Shown here one piece after another: positions 11,523 to 24,152 of a stretch of DNA of 64,000 bases (position 1 is the first letter of the stretch; each line of letters starts with the position of its first letter). A program made the translations under genes and the position numbers. The notes beneath the pieces are model-generated. The model saw nothing but the letters and a program-made list of their open reading frames with translations, did not search any database and was not told the DNA's origin. Source of the stretch: Kappaphycus alvarezii (Eukaryota > Rhodophyta > Florideophyceae > Gigartinales > Solieriaceae). The DNA is taken from contig NADL03000466.1 in the NCBI GenBank assembly GCA_002205965.3, positions 1,178,001-1,242,000 of the forward strand. Reading direction: 5' to 3'.

Positions 11523-14500
11523 ATGGGCAACCGCAACAAGCTTCGCCGTTCCAAAAATCCTCTTCTCGTCTCCGCATCGGCTATAACCCGCGCCATTGAT
11601 ACCAGAGAACCATCTCGTGTCACTGTTCTTCGCCTAGTAGGTGATGCGCTTCACGCTTTTCAAGAATCCCAACTTATCGTCGACGAGATCAAGGCTCGCA
11701 CCGTCAACTACACTTCCCGAAATGCGCAACCCCGGCCCCGACATCAAGTAGAAGCTGATGCCCGGGTAAGACAAGCTCACGAGCAGGGCGCCCGTGCCCT
11801 CTTTACAGCAGCGTCATCGTGCTTATAAAACTGCCGGCGAGAGCTGGACCCCTGCGTCGTCGCGTTGTTGATCTTATCAAAATAACGGGAAGAGCAGGGG
11901 GCCTGCAGTTGTTGTGCAGGCCGTTCAGAGTTGTCGATCGCATATTGCGGGCTTGAAACGACTTGCTTGGTCAGAGTCTGAGAAGGGTGATTTTGAGGTG
12001 GTATGTTCTGTATTGACCTTGGCCGAGCTATCAAACTCCGCTATTGCGGAAGGGATGTTGCCAAAGACTCGGTCGAGTTTCTTATGGGACAGAAGGTTAA
12101 GCACAAATGTCGTCGAGGGGATCTCGCTTATGCTATTGCCATCATAGTGCAATCATTTCCGGTGCATGTTCCTCCAGATGATCGCATGGTTGACAATTTA
12201 CTTGATTTCGCACTATCACCATCTGCTGTCAAGCATGGCGGGTGTGGGGTGGGCTGCGCGCTCTTGTGTGCCCTTGTTGTACCCTTGTTGGTTTCGAGAG
12301 GCCATCAACCCGCTGACGAAGTTGTAGTTTCTATTGAGCGCGCGATGAAAGCAGCGCCAATTGCGACGGAGCGGTCTATGTGGGCAGTAGCAATGGCGAG
12401 AGCGAGTGTCACAGCGAGACGATCCGCCACGTACCAGTTGAAAAATATGGCAATGCCGAGCTTGGGGCAAAGTTTCCGAGCAATTCTTTCACCCGTCAAC
12501 CGATGCGGTTTGAAAGGGATCCTGATGATGCGACTGCCAGTGCGTGGGTATCGAATGAGACTTTTGAAGAAGCTCTTGAACAAGTTTCGAAAAGCGCTGG
12601 ATTGCATGACGGACGTGTTGACGCCGCAATAGCTGTCGCTAGCGTAATTCGCATGTGGTCTCAGGCCTTGCCGGGGAATGATGCTGATATTGTTCCCCTT
12701 GTTTTCTCAAGGACTGCTCCCGGTCTTGCCAACCGTTGGCGCAGTGTCGGCTCTGGTAGATGCGATTTGGCTAGGCTTACTAAAGGATCTGAGGCCGTCC
12801 GTTCGCCGGTTGTGTTTGAGAAATTGCTGCCTTTACTTGTCGACGACGATGAACGAAACGATCTACGGTTGTCAGCAGTATTACATGTTTGCTGCACTCT
12901 ATTGTTCAAGTTTGGGAGGCAGGCAATACGCGAGAGTGGACTGACGCTGCAATACGGACAGACAGCCGCTTTGCTCATCAAACGTGCTCACGAGGCCTTA
13001 GATATATCTTCTCAATACGTGAGGTTAGGGGGAGTTCGGTTGATTTGCGCGCTAATTAAGGCATTGCCAAGAACTTTTCGCAGTTTGTGACAGCTGTGAT
13101 GCAGAATTTGCGCATTGCTGACCTAACTCTTGCAACTCACGAGCCATCTTTTCAGGACCCGGCACTTTTGCAAGTGTGGCTGGAATTGAGCAAGAGCTAT
13201 CGTCGATATTGGGAAATGCAGCAGCTCTAGCAGTCCTTATTGGCAAAATTGTATCGGAGCAGTACAGTGTTCCTGTTGCGTTGATGCGGCAGTGCAGGTC
13301 GACAGCTTCGCATTGCTGCGACCTCATCAGGCAAATCCTGCATCCGATGCGCACGGCCATAGCGGGATGCATCCGACGAAGAGCTGGGTGGGGCTTGATC
13401 GGAGCCCTTGCGCTTGCAAAGCATGAAAACGTATTCGAAGGGGATTCGCTTGCAGAGTTGCTTGCTTTGTGGAAAAGCGAGCTTGGATTTGCCGGGGAAA
13501 AGGGAAACAGAAGCACCAGGACTCTACAAATCAAAGGCATTCATTCGACTCTGCTCGATCCGAGGTTAGTATTGAGCAACATGCAGCCCAAATCGACGAG
13601 CTTCTAGCAACATCATCTACTAGGTCTGCTGCGCTCCATGCACTGCTGTGTGTAATACGACTGTGCGAGTCGGAGAGTTTGAGGCAAAGCGCAAAGGCCT
13701 TGATTGGCGCTTGCGCAGCGCGCATTGTTATGCTGCAGGCAATTTACGGAGGCGCCTCTTCCCAAGGGGTGTTATGGGGCACAGGCGGGGCAGGATGGGG
13801 CATTGATTCTTCAGATTCTTCTGCGAGCGAAGACAAGGACTTTCGAAATTCGCACGATTGCTTGCAGTGGAGTCAGTGTATTTGTTGCAATGTGCGACAA
13901 TTGTTCCTCCACAAGGGGAAGTTGCAGAAATCTGCTACTTCATTGCTGTCTCACTGGGGGAGGAGGCAGAGAAAGTAGCCGGAGAATCTGAAAATGGCAG
14001 CACAACGGATACGGCACTAAGTAATGGGTCAATAGCTGCAGAGAGGATATCAACGTTTGATGCCACTATGGCGAACTACAAACCTTGTCTAACGAAGTTA
14101 ACGTCCTACCAGCCAGAATCAGATCCCTCACCCGAGAGCAGACGCCTAAAGAGGCAGCAAACATCCTCGGTCCACTCCCCGAGCAGACCGATGTTGACTG
14201 CGATGCGTTGTGGATATTCAGTATGCAAGGCGTGAAGCCGCTGATTGCAGAAGAAGTGCTTTTTCACTCAGGCGCCGCAATCGCTGTAACTGTATGCCAG
14301 GATCTGTCGGCGTCTGGATCCCTAGTAGAGTCCCTCTCAACCTGCAGGCTAAGCGCTTGTTTCAGTGCTATTATTGCTCTTGAGCTATCGAAAAGATTGT
14401 CAAGGTCGGACTTCGCAGAAATTAACAGATGCCTGGCTCTCTTGCAGGTGTTGGCGAAGAGGTCGTTGGGAGTTACTGGTGGCTGCCGCAAGGCGATTCT

Positions 14501-17500
14501 TGCAGAGGGTAAGGATGGTCGACTATTTACCCCGCACACAAGGGGCGATTCGACCAATCTGGTGTACACGGATGTTCCTGGAGTTGCGCTACAACAACTT
14601 GCAAAATCTTCAAGCTGGATGCGGTGGGCAAGGACCTTCTCCAACGACGGCTTAGTCTCGAAGGTACCTTTTCATGATTTCCATTCGAGGGCGCTTGGGA
14701 CGATGCATGCGACCCGTTACATTGCTGCGGAGGCTCATCGAGAGTTAGGCATAACTGGAGGCCCTAGACTCTGGGCGGGAATGATGCGCCGGGTTATATC
14801 GGTCGTTAAGGAAAACCGCGAAACCTTGAGCTCATCCCAGTCGATTCAGCTCTCAAACGGATTGATGGCCATGGGAGCGCTGCTCGAAGTCATACCAAAT
14901 CCTAAGCAAGACTTGGTCGAGAACAGGGAAGAGGGTGACGGTGCACTAAATGCAGACCTTTCCATAGATGTCGATGATATCGGGGTGAGGCTATCAACGT
15001 CTTGGTGGATGTTATTGAAAATGGACACGTCGAAGCCAAAGAATCCGCAGCCCTTGCGTTGAGCAATTCCTCCTACCGAATAGCAGAGTCATCGGACCGT
15101 CTTTTAGCAGCTCTTCTGAAAGCATGGACTTATGAGAGGGGAGACTTCAGCTCAATGGGATACATTGGACGATGCGCAATACATTCCGAGTTTGGAATTC
15201 TTGCTTTTCGCGCATATGGCGAGATATGGGAATCCGGTTTGTTGATAACTCTGTGCGATTTTTCTCTCATGAATCCAGTGGCTTAGGCACTTGCCCGGGG
15301 TCTATCGTAACAGGTGCTGCTGCGATCATATCTTCTTGTAGGTTAAACTGGTGGGCAGTATCAGAGATTGGCTATTCGACAGTTATGGAATTGTCTACTG
15401 AGCTTTTGCAATGGAAGGGAAGTGTTGCCGCGGTGTCCCGTGCAGCCGGGCTTTATGGAATTACAGCCATGTGGGCAGCAAAGATTGATGAAGCTCGAGT
15501 TCGCTCCTTGTCGAATAGTGCGTGCTCACCTGATGTACGGGACTTTGCTCAAGGCTTGCTTTTCGAAGTTTCATCATCAGTGCCGGTCCTTCCGGTCCAG
15601 GCCTTCTCCCTGAAGGATCCTTTGCAATTGACAAGCCCAGTCGGACCGTTTCTTGACGAAATAGTGTACGACGCCCTTGCTCCTCCAGAAAGTTCCGGAG
15701 TATCGCTAGAATTACAAACAGCCGCAACAGCAGCTATAACAGAGATGATGCGCGGGGCTGGGGTGGAAGCAATATGCGTTCATCTCCCGAAACTACCGGA
15801 GGTATTGTTGGCCGCTGCTGACGACGGTTCAGTGGAGGCAGGAGGCTTGCGATGATCTTGGCCAGATTTGATGCACAGAGGCGACCAAGGTATTGGTTCG
15901 GTCTTTGCCGCGCAGTTTGTCTGAGCGGTGATCGTTTGAACTATGGAACCGCAAAGTCTGTTTGGGATGTATCCGCTAGCACTAAACAGCTGGCTGTGAA
16001 AGTGGCGGTCGAAGCTGTTGATACATCCATGTCGTCATACTCTTTTTTCGACCAAAAACACAAAACGTCATCGAAGACCCCAAAGCAGCCGAGTGCCTAT
16101 GGTTTCCTTCGCAAGATTTTCGAATTTGTCGAGGAGCTCTGCAAAACTGGGAAGCACGATATCGGAGTATGTGAAGAGAGTTGTAAAATGGTGCAAAGCA
16201 TTGCCTCTCGTATTGGATCGGCAGCGGCCTCATGGGATAAGTCTGATATGACTTTACGTGAGTACAGGGATGTGTGGGACAGCACTCTTTCGGTGATGCG
16301 AAGTTTACTAGGCGACAATGTTCCGCATACCGTCGTGAATAGTGCGATACTTGCGATCTCGGATCTGCTAGTATCCTTCCTGAGATTGCATGAAGTGAAA
16401 TATTTCAGCTCCGCTCAGGGAAAAGTTTCTGCCTTCCTTGATCAGTCACTTCAGCTGGATCTTCGAAACCGTTTTAAGTACCCTGATCAAGGTGAAGAAG
16501 TAGGGACTCACACCACGCTTGCATTTATAGCGAACTATTCAAAAGTTCTGACGACGCTACGAGCCATTGCACAGCGGAAGGATAACTCGTTTAGGACGGA
16601 TTTCCCATCTCTGCAGTCTATGAGAAATTTTTTTCATGCAGTCATTGGAGATTTTGCGAGCACTTTGAGTGGAGATGGTTTGCAGACAATAACCGAATTC
16701 GGTGGAGCTCTCACATCAGGAATGATTCGAGAATCCCAATTTCAGAATGCCCTCTTAACACATGTTCCAGCCATTGTGGTTGTTTCCTGCTCTGTGGACA
16801 AAAGAGATGTTAATTTTAAAGGCTTTGAGTACTGCTGGACAAACAAAACGCGGCTGGAGTGAAACTGGTGGAGGGAATCGATAAGTTGGGAATGTCCCGA
16901 TTGCATGCCTCGTGTGGCTCTTGAAGCATGAAACCGAACACATTTGCACGACGTCAAACAAGGTATCGTTTGAATGTCAAAGCCAAGAGGCACTGATTAG
17001 TATTTGTTGCACGGATGAGACACTGAATGAACAGATTAAGGAGCTATTGATAAGTTTCGCGCAATGGGGGAAGGAAGAATTCCTGAAATTTGCCAGTACC
17101 GCTGTTGAACTCGAGCGGGTCTCGGCAGATACAAAGATATTTGTAACAGAAATTGCACAGGAACTATTGCGGAATGTCGTTGCTGACGAATATGGTGCAG
17201 GCCGCAGTGACAAAGTGAAGTTTATATGCCAAGGATTGTACGTTCTATCGAAGGGTGTACTTAATGTCAAAGAACGAAGAATTAGACGTTGATGCCCCTG
17301 TTGCTCAGGTCATGGATACCATAGCAACTTTAATTCAGGTAGAAGCAGAGCAAACAGCTGAACTGTATGATGACATTCAATTCCAGAAAGCGGTTTGCGA
17401 ATGTGTAGTGTCTTGTGTGAAGGCATCTAGTAACTCGGACATAGTCAGGGAGCATTGGTTCTCCAAGGTCAAAGAAATATTTCGTGACGGGTACTCGAGG

Positions 17501-18102
17501 GGTTCACTACCTCGTGTGAAGGTAAGCATGACTTTGGGAGCTACTTTGTGCGAAATCGCTGATGACTTGTACGCTCATGCTGAACTTGTGCAAGCACTGT
17601 TAACTCCGCTCCCTAATGAAAAGGATGGTGAGCACTGTCCGTTGGTCTTGGATATAGCGTTGGAGTGCCATGGAATAGAGCAGTTTGTAGTACAGGTGAT
17701 GTCTGCGAGCAAGCGCTCAGATCCGGAAGCAATGCACTTGGCTTCCATGTTGGTTTACGAGCTGGGTCGCCTTGTTCTTTAAGGCCTTTTTGCGTACCCG
17801 CTGTGCTGCAGATTTCGATATCAGCCATTCGAACGGACTATGGAGAGGCGGACGTCGTGAACCGGATTGGGTTGCTGTTGTACTCGATCTGTTTGTCAAA
17901 GTTGATCCGATCACTTCCAAGCGGTTCGGGTAGGTCACCAGAGGAGCAGCAAGATATTCCGGAGAGTGCGGCGTTCCTCTTACACCTAACTGCTAGAGAC
18001 TTGTCCATGCTCAAGAGTATGGTTTCCTTGTTGGGAAGCGAGGAGCGGGATACAGTCCAATTATTCTTACGGGCATCTGAAAGCCAGCAGAGTCCTAGCT
18101 AA
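11523..18102 (+). CDS. Very large helical (HEAT/ARM-like) protein
   Basis: About 6.6 kb of coding sequence, roughly 2,190 residues, with no clear intron. Reading is continuous in protein character from MGNRNKLRRSKNP to a final SESQQSPS, but it moves between frames at least twelve times (for example near 11,825, 11,955, 12,050, 12,400, 13,090, 15,060, 15,855, 16,860, 17,280 and 17,780). The translated segments are leucine- and alanine-rich amphipathic helices typical of HEAT or armadillo solenoids, without catalytic motifs. I compared it from memory with HEATR5, focadhesin/RST1 and similar scaffolds and found no convincing match. The frame changes match those in neighbouring conserved genes and are probably assembly errors, though a decayed gene is possible. 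A scaffold or trafficking role would be a guess. Confidence 0.7.
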
Positions 18103-18411
18103 CTTTCATTAACAGCTTAACTGCACCAATTGCCTAACTATGTGTAAAGCAATAACACAAGCAGTAAAACCCATAGGGCCCTTGACGGAGCTCTTGGGAG
18201 CGCTTTACTGACTACGTTAAGAGGCAGCTTGAGCTACAGACCTTCCCGTGCGAGCCTCTCTGTTTTACCCTCAACCCCAACGACCGACGCATCAGACTTT
18301 ACCCACAGAACCAACCGGTGCGAACTAGTAATATAAATTGAACCGACGCCCGCGCGCCGCCTTTCCGCGGCCTGAAAAGGGCATCCCAAAGCACGAGCAC
18401 CAGACCGCACC

Positions 18412-18745
18412 TCAAACTGTGCTTGGATACATCATGACACGGACCGGCTTGCCAATGGAAGTGGGTGGCAAATTCTTACTTAAACGCGCGAACATGTCCA
18501 TTATTTCCATGTGGAGCGATAATGCGCCCCCACATGACGCGATACTTGGTCATATTGCCGGATGGTGACTTTTGTCCGTGTGTGCCTTGTACATATAAGC
18601 GACTCGCTTGCCCATGTAGAATTGGGTATCCTTGCGATCTTTGACGCCCTCGATTTGGAGACGTGATTGACCGCAGTGCTGATTACGACGGTTGCGTTTG
18701 TACCCGAGATGCACCGTTAATATGGAGACGAATAGCCCTTGTCAT
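18412..18745 (-). CDS. RPL35A: Cytosolic 60S ribosomal protein eL33 (L35A)
   Basis: The minus strand encodes MTRAIRLHI, then HLGYKRNRRNQ, IEGVKDRKDTQFYMGKRVAY, a WGRIIAPHGNNGHVRAF segment and LPPTSIGKPVRVMMYPSTV at the end. This is the full domain order of eL33, a small beta-barrel protein of the large subunit, with the near-invariant GKR.AY and PHGN.G motifs. Length is about 110 residues, as in the family. The start is the ATG at 18,745, which matches the usual MTRAIRLH opening. There are at least three frame changes (near 18,708, within 18,560-18,590 and near 18,490), so the gene is either mis-assembled or decayed. The neighbours uS11, uS17 and EFL are also translation genes. Confidence 0.85.
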
Positions 18746-19182
18746 TGTGAGGGGAGCGGAGCGGAGAAGGAGAGGAACTTGGAACGAGGCTAGGTAGTGG
18801 GATCGGCGGTGTGAACGGCTGGTGTTGAGTAGTCGAGTAAAAGATGGCGACTGGTGTGAACGGGGTCGGCGGATGTGACGTTGCATGAAGCAGCCTCCGG
18901 CGGGGATTGTTTATTGGTGTTTAGGGCAACGTGTTGCTTTGATCCCACAGTTGCTTGATTTCCCAAAATTTTGAATTTTGCAAATCTGTCAATTGATTCT
19001 TTTTGATAAAATTTTTCGCGTCGCCGTCGGCGCCCATGTGACCACCAGACAGTGGCCTCGTGCCGCTCTCCGCTAACCAATCCTCGCCCACTCAAACAAT
19101 GCTTCAGCAAAGCCAAGTCCATCGGCAAAACTCTCAGATACCTACTCAAATTCCGCGCCCTTCTACCCTCAAGCACATCACC
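18746..19182. other. Shared upstream region of eL33 and uS11
   Basis: Divergent intergenic segment between the two ribosomal protein starts. No further gene is seen. It contains an AT-rich core (18,955-19,020) and presumably both promoters, but I see no defined motif. Confidence 0.4.
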
Positions 19183-19621
19183 ATGCCGCCAAAAGTTCGC
19201 GCTGAACAAGAGCCAGTCAAACTTGGCCCCACTCTCCGTGACGGCGAGCATTGCTTCGGCGTCTGCCATCTCTTTGCGTCGTTCAACGATACCTTTATCC
19301 ATGTCACTGATTTATCCGGTCGTGAACTCTCGTCCGTCGCACTGGTGGTATGGAGTGAAGGCCGATCGCGACGAATCATCCCTTACGCAGCAATGATGGC
19401 CGCGCAGAAGTGGCCGAACGCCTCAAGAGCTTGGTATCACCGCCATCCACATCAACTCAGAGCCACAGGTGGCAACACCACCAAGACTCCGGGACCGGGT
19501 GCACAATCTGCAATGAGGGCTTGGCTAGGTCGGGTCTGAAAATTGGACGTATTGAAGATGTCACTCCGATTCCTACCGATTCCACCAGAAAGAAGGGTGG
19601 TCGCCGTGGTCGCAGTTGTAG
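19183..19621 (+). CDS. RPS14: Cytosolic 40S ribosomal protein uS11 (S14)
   Basis: Starts [16 protein letters not shown] and continues [20 protein letters not shown], then [18 protein letters not shown], a LGITAIHI segment, [19 protein letters not shown] and [12 protein letters not shown]. This is uS11 over its full length (about 150 residues), the platform protein of the small subunit that binds the 3' domain of 18S rRNA. Several frame changes occur (near 19,335, 19,420, 19,455 and at the C-terminus). At the end, one missing base before TTGTAG (19,616-19,621) separates the frame from the expected RRL-stop, and this fixes the end. A cytosolic rather than organellar protein is indicated by the eukaryotic-type N-terminus. 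Confidence 0.88.
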
Positions 19622-20476
19622 GCGTTGCGCCTAGCCTCTATACTTGCATCGCCTGTAGGAGGTGTTGCATGGGGTCGATGCCTGTATCGTTGCAAGGACG
19701 AGGCTGTGACTTCCCGAGTCTGGACACCTACACACGAAGTTGCAATAAATTCGCAGAGGCTGGCTTTTGAGCCCACAATTTCCTAACCACTCATATTTGC
19801 ACTGGATTCCGCCGAGAGCATTGTTCCCTCAAGTGTAGAGTTACCTGTAGTTGTCAAGGTCACATTATAGCGATTACTCAGCCTGAGGATTACGCAGTAG
19901 GTATATGGATGTAAACCCCAACCTACAGCGACTGCCATGACAAGACGAACTTATTTCTCTCCGTGGTAGGACGCAGCCACTGCCTTACCTCAAAGCCTAA
20001 TTGGTCGCAAGTCATGGGGGGCTACGTCGGACCGTCGCATCGCAAAGTATTACGTTTACCGAATTGCTCTGAGGGAGCGCACCGCAGTTTCATCCACTGC
20101 GCAGATGTGCGGATTGACGGTTCTACGTTGCTGCATTATGTACGACTCATGGAGACTTAGACGTGAAGAAGCACGAATAAGAACTATGAGAGTCTGTTTT
20201 GCTCTTCGCCGAGATCCGCTATAAGTGAACGCTCAAACGATATCCAAGAGGGACGGAGGGTGCAGAACGCATCCTAATTCCCTCTGCCTCACAGAGGCCA
20301 CCCGATGTAAGGGCGGGAGGGTATCGCTCCGCGACCATGAGCGCGGCTTGCGGCGTGACGCGTTCAATTCGTTCGCCTACGCGTACGACAGCACTGAAAA
20401 CGGGCGAAATAAACAGCTTCACACAGAGAGATAACCAGCTCTTTACCAAATGATCTCGAAATTATCTTCCCGAGAG
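19622..20476. other. Intergenic between uS11 and uS17
   Basis: These are the 3' flanks of two convergent ribosomal protein genes. The open frames found on both strands are short and unmatched. I see no RNA gene. Confidence 0.4.
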
Positions 20477-20936
20477 TTACAATCCAGCAAAGATCTTCTT
20501 ACCATCTTCTGCAGGTGCCGCGCGATCTATCTTGAGGACTGCAAACCGCTTCGTCTTGGAAGTTGGACGAGTCTGACCTATAGTAACCTGGTCACCTTCT
20601 CGCAGACGGAAGCAGGGGAAGCATGGGCGGGGATGTTGCGGTGACGCTTTTCAAAGCGCTTGTACTTGCGGATCCAATGCAGATAATCCCTGCGAACAAT
20701 GACAGTCTTCTTCATCTTGGTAGAGACGACAACACCTCGGAACAGACGACCGCGGATGGATACATTGCCTGTGAAGGGGCATTTCTTATCACGTAAGTAT
20801 TGTCAATGGCCTCACGCGGGGTCTTGATGCCGAGGCCGACATTTCGAAACCATCTTCCCTTCTTTCGACCTACTCGGCCGACAAGAGAGACTGCTCCCTG
20901 CTTTGGGAACGACTTATCGTGAAGGATATCAGCCAT
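20477..20936 (-). CDS. RPS11: Cytosolic 40S ribosomal protein uS17 (S11)
   Basis: The minus strand reads [13 protein letters not shown], then [33 protein letters not shown], a [19 protein letters not shown] segment, RFEKRH and a C-terminus with [15 protein letters not shown], ending in LFAG-like residues. This is the eukaryotic uS17 with its N-terminal extension, about 155 residues, an rRNA-binding protein of the small-subunit body. Two single-base losses are resolved: one near 20,798 (between NTYV and KCPFTG) and one near 20,625, where four C appear where five are needed to continue ASPCFR. Stop TAA at 20,477-20,479. The rest of the domain is intact, so an assembly error is the simplest reading. 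Confidence 0.9.
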
Positions 20937-22053
20937 TGCGGGCTACTAGATCAACCTCTTGATTACCGTGCTTCAATGTCGATCGCGCGGAGGAGAGATG
21001 GTTGCAAAAATGTGTGTAAATCAGAGATACAGGACCAGAAGGCGATGAGATGCTTTATCATACTCAATACGCTCGACGACGACGATTTTTGCAAAGACAG
21101 CTGTCTTTGCCAAGGACATTCAGAATTTCGTCTTGAGCTAAACTCGATCAGATTACAGATCTCATATATTTGGATTACAACGCTAAGCAATCGAGCTTAA
21201 GTGTAAGGCATGTTCTAGTTGGTTCTACGACGGTTAACGACGGTTCTGTTGTCCAACAGGCTTTCACTCCACTTGCGCATTTTTTTCTGTCGCTTGTCAG
21301 CGTGCTATTCAAGTTGAGCCGGCCATGTTCGGCCAATCAACGGCGGCTTATTGTTTCTATGAAATAAACAAAAGTCAACTTGATCGCTATTGGCTGCAAC
21401 CAAACCGAAACTTTGTACGGCACACGGAAGGATAACATAGTTCTAGAGAGGTCCAATTGGTTTGACGCGGGCGACGGCGGGGTTGGGGCACATTCCAGCA
21501 TTCGTTAATCGGTCCAAAGTGTTAAATTGGGAAGATCCACGGACCTGTTGTGGGCACAAGCCAGCGCAGCTAGACCGAACGGCGATGGCTTATTTCGAAC
21601 GTTTTGATCATTGTGTTTGGGAAACCTTTATTCTGAATAATTTTGAGGTATTTCTTGAACCACAGATCCCTTGAACTGGCAGCTAAAATTAGGTCCGATG
21701 AGGGCCGTGGCCTCTTTGCTCAACAAGGCCGGTCCTTCGGTTGGCATTCACGATCCTATTTTTCAGAACATTTTACTTATTTTAATATAAAAAATTGTGG
21801 TTGGCTCGTCGATAGCCTCCGGTGTCCGGCGTTGAGTTCGCTTGGGGCCCTATTCAGTATTCCGTAACTTTGATTGTTACCGATACCGCCGGCGGCTCCT
21901 ATATACATTTACATAGCGCCGCCCCCAGCACCTGTGTCCACATTGCCGGTCACCTACACTCGTCCTCAACTCCCCGGTCTTTTACCAGCATCCATCTCTC
22001 TTGCGATAAACGCCCTTCTTACACCTTCTCGTACCTACTCACCTGCCACTACA
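20937..22053. other. Intergenic upstream of EFL and uS17
   Basis: Divergent region between uS17 and EFL. No gene is recognised. A near-palindrome GCCGGCCATGTTCGGCC lies around 21,320. The section 21,880-22,050 is C-rich and T-rich, typical of a 5' leader just before the EFL start. Confidence 0.4.
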
Positions 22054-23444
22054 ATGACTGAGGGTAAGCAACATGTTTCTATCGTCATCTGCGGACATGT
22101 CGATGCCGGCAAGTCCACAACCACCGGTCGCCTGATTTTCGAGCTCGGGGCATCTCCGAGCGTGAAATGCAAAAGCTCAAGGATGAAGCAAAGGCCTTGG
22201 AAAGGATTCATTCGCGTTTGCCTTTTACATGGACAAGTCAAAAGAGGAGCGCTCTCGTGGTGTCACCATCGCCTGCACCACAAAGGAATTTTTCACCGAC
22301 TCCTACCACTACACCATTATCGATGCCCCAGGCCATCGTGACTTTATCAAGAACATGATCACTGGTGCTTCCCAGGCTGATGTGGGTCTGCTCATGGTGC
22401 CGGCTGATGGTAACTTCATTACCTCGATTGCCAAGGGAGACCACAAGGCCGGCCAGTTCAAGGCCAGACCCGCCAGCACGCCCGCCTTCTCAACCTTTTG
22501 GGTGTCAAGCAGCTTATTGTTGGGGTCAACAAGATGGATTGCGATGTCGCCAAGTATGGAAAGGATCGCTTCACTGAGATTAAGAACGAAGTCACTACTA
22601 TGCTCATGAAGGTTGGCTGGAAGAAGGACTTTGTCTCCAAGAGTGTCCCAGTCATTCCGATCTCTGGTTGGATGGGTGACAACCTTATTACAAAGTCGAC
22701 CAACATGTCCTGGTGGAAGGGCGTTGACGTCCTCGTCGGTAAGGACAAGGTCCATTGGACACTCTGGCCGACGCTTTGGAGAAGATGGTTAAGACCCCCC
22801 TCGTCCCACTGGGGCTAAGCTACGCATGCCGGTATCTGGTGTGTATAAGATCAAGGGTGTGGGTGATGTGATCACTGGTCGTGTTGAGCAGGGTGTAATC
22901 AAGCCTGAGGATCAGGTCTTGTTCCTCCCACCCACACGTCTTCCACTCCTGTGCTGGTAAGGTGTTTTCTGTTGAAATGCATCAAGTCTGTACCAGAGGC
23001 CGGTTCCGGTGACAATGTTGGCCTTAATGTTAAGGGTCTTGACAAGATTAACATGCCGTGTCGGTGATGTCATGATCCTCTCCAAGGACGACTCACTTAA
23101 GCGCTGCCAAACTTTCACCGCCCAGGTGCAGATCCTCGATCATCCAGGGCAGCTCAAAGTTGGATACGCCCCTGTGGCTTTCGTCCGCACTGGCCGATCG
23201 GCCTGCAAGATCGAGTGCATCAATGGAAGATGGGCAAGGAAACTGGTGGTGCTAAGGTCGAAAACCCGGATTACATCAAGGCTAATGAGGTTGCTGAGAT
23301 TGTCTTTGCTCCGAAACAGCCGTTTGTGGTCGAGGGCTTCAAGGCCTGCGAAGGGCTTGGGCGCGTGGCCATCATGGAGGTAACACTGTGGTCATGCTTG
23401 GAAAGGCTATCAAGGTCGAGTTTGCGACTGCTAACAGACTATGA
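22054..23444 (+). CDS. EFL: Elongation factor-like GTPase EFL
   Basis: A translation GTPase of the EF-1alpha superfamily that should deliver aminoacyl-tRNA to the ribosome. The P-loop [19 protein letters not shown] is at the N-terminus, followed by the G2/G3 region [12 protein letters not shown] and [13 protein letters not shown], and G4 NKMDCD. Several features belong to EFL rather than canonical EF-1alpha: MVPADGNF with the GDHKAGQ insertion, [28 protein letters not shown] and a WWKG loop, and [11 protein letters not shown]-like residues near the C-terminus. Length about 460 residues. The frame changes several times (near 22,150, 22,215, 22,455, 22,755, 22,800, 22,940 and 23,385), as in the ribosomal protein genes nearby. 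Stop TGA at 23,442-23,444 after [11 protein letters not shown] replaces EF-1alpha in a patchy set of algae and protists. Confidence 0.88.
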
Positions 23445-24152
23445 CGGGTGATAATACTGCAGATTAGACTGTTCGGCGTTTCGAGCGAATTGAAGGACTG
23501 TAGGGTGGCCTGTGTAAAAGCGGACTAGGGGTTCTCGTGTTCTGTGTCTGATAAGTGTAATAACGCCACATATATCCTAACTTGATCAAGTACAAAGCTC
23601 GTTCTCATGCGGCATGCGAAGATGGCGTTTAGGCGCGTGATGCACGCAATTGTTGGGTAGCAGTGCGACGTTGAATAAAACCTGATCCTTGATTGTTTTG
23701 GAGCCTTCTATATTTTCGTTGGTGCAGAAGGATAGATGCCTCGGTCTGTTCGTTACTGCAACGCGTGCAACGCGCAGATCCTCGGGGAACGGTAATTCCC
23801 AAGAGAGCCAGATCTGACAAAATACCCACAGATTAGAGTGAACAGGGACCGACTTGTGTCCTAACCTGGCAATCCGATGCCACCCCTTTTTCTGGATTTT
23901 TGCAGCGATTGCATGGTGAGAGGGACGGGGAGTTGAACGCCGCATCTTGAATCCTGAATACTGATTCGTGTGGGGAAAACTGTCAAGATCTTTGTTTCCA
24001 TTAGCGGATTATCTTGGCAAATGATTCAGGGCTGCAGAACAAGTTGGGATTGTTTGCCGAAACAGGCTTAGTCTATTATTTATTGGGCTGAAGATGAAAC
24101 GAGGGCCACTATCGGGGGCTTTGAAATAACCGAGTGGATCGGGGAATCTCAG
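23445..24152. other. Intergenic; possible minus-strand coding fragment
   Basis: The minus strand has a 119-codon open frame (23,586-23,945) starting MRRSTPRPSHH and containing VAVTNRPRHLSF. It lies directly behind the hypothetical gene at 24,153-25,383 on the same strand and might be a continuation of it. No family is recognised. The remainder is AT-rich and featureless. Confidence 0.3.

Noticed and set aside
18412-23444. Translation-gene cluster as processed pseudogenes
   Set aside because: The genes face different directions, have no poly(A) tails, and show the same kind of frame breaks as single-copy genes such as POLD2 and MTHFR, so assembly error explains them better.
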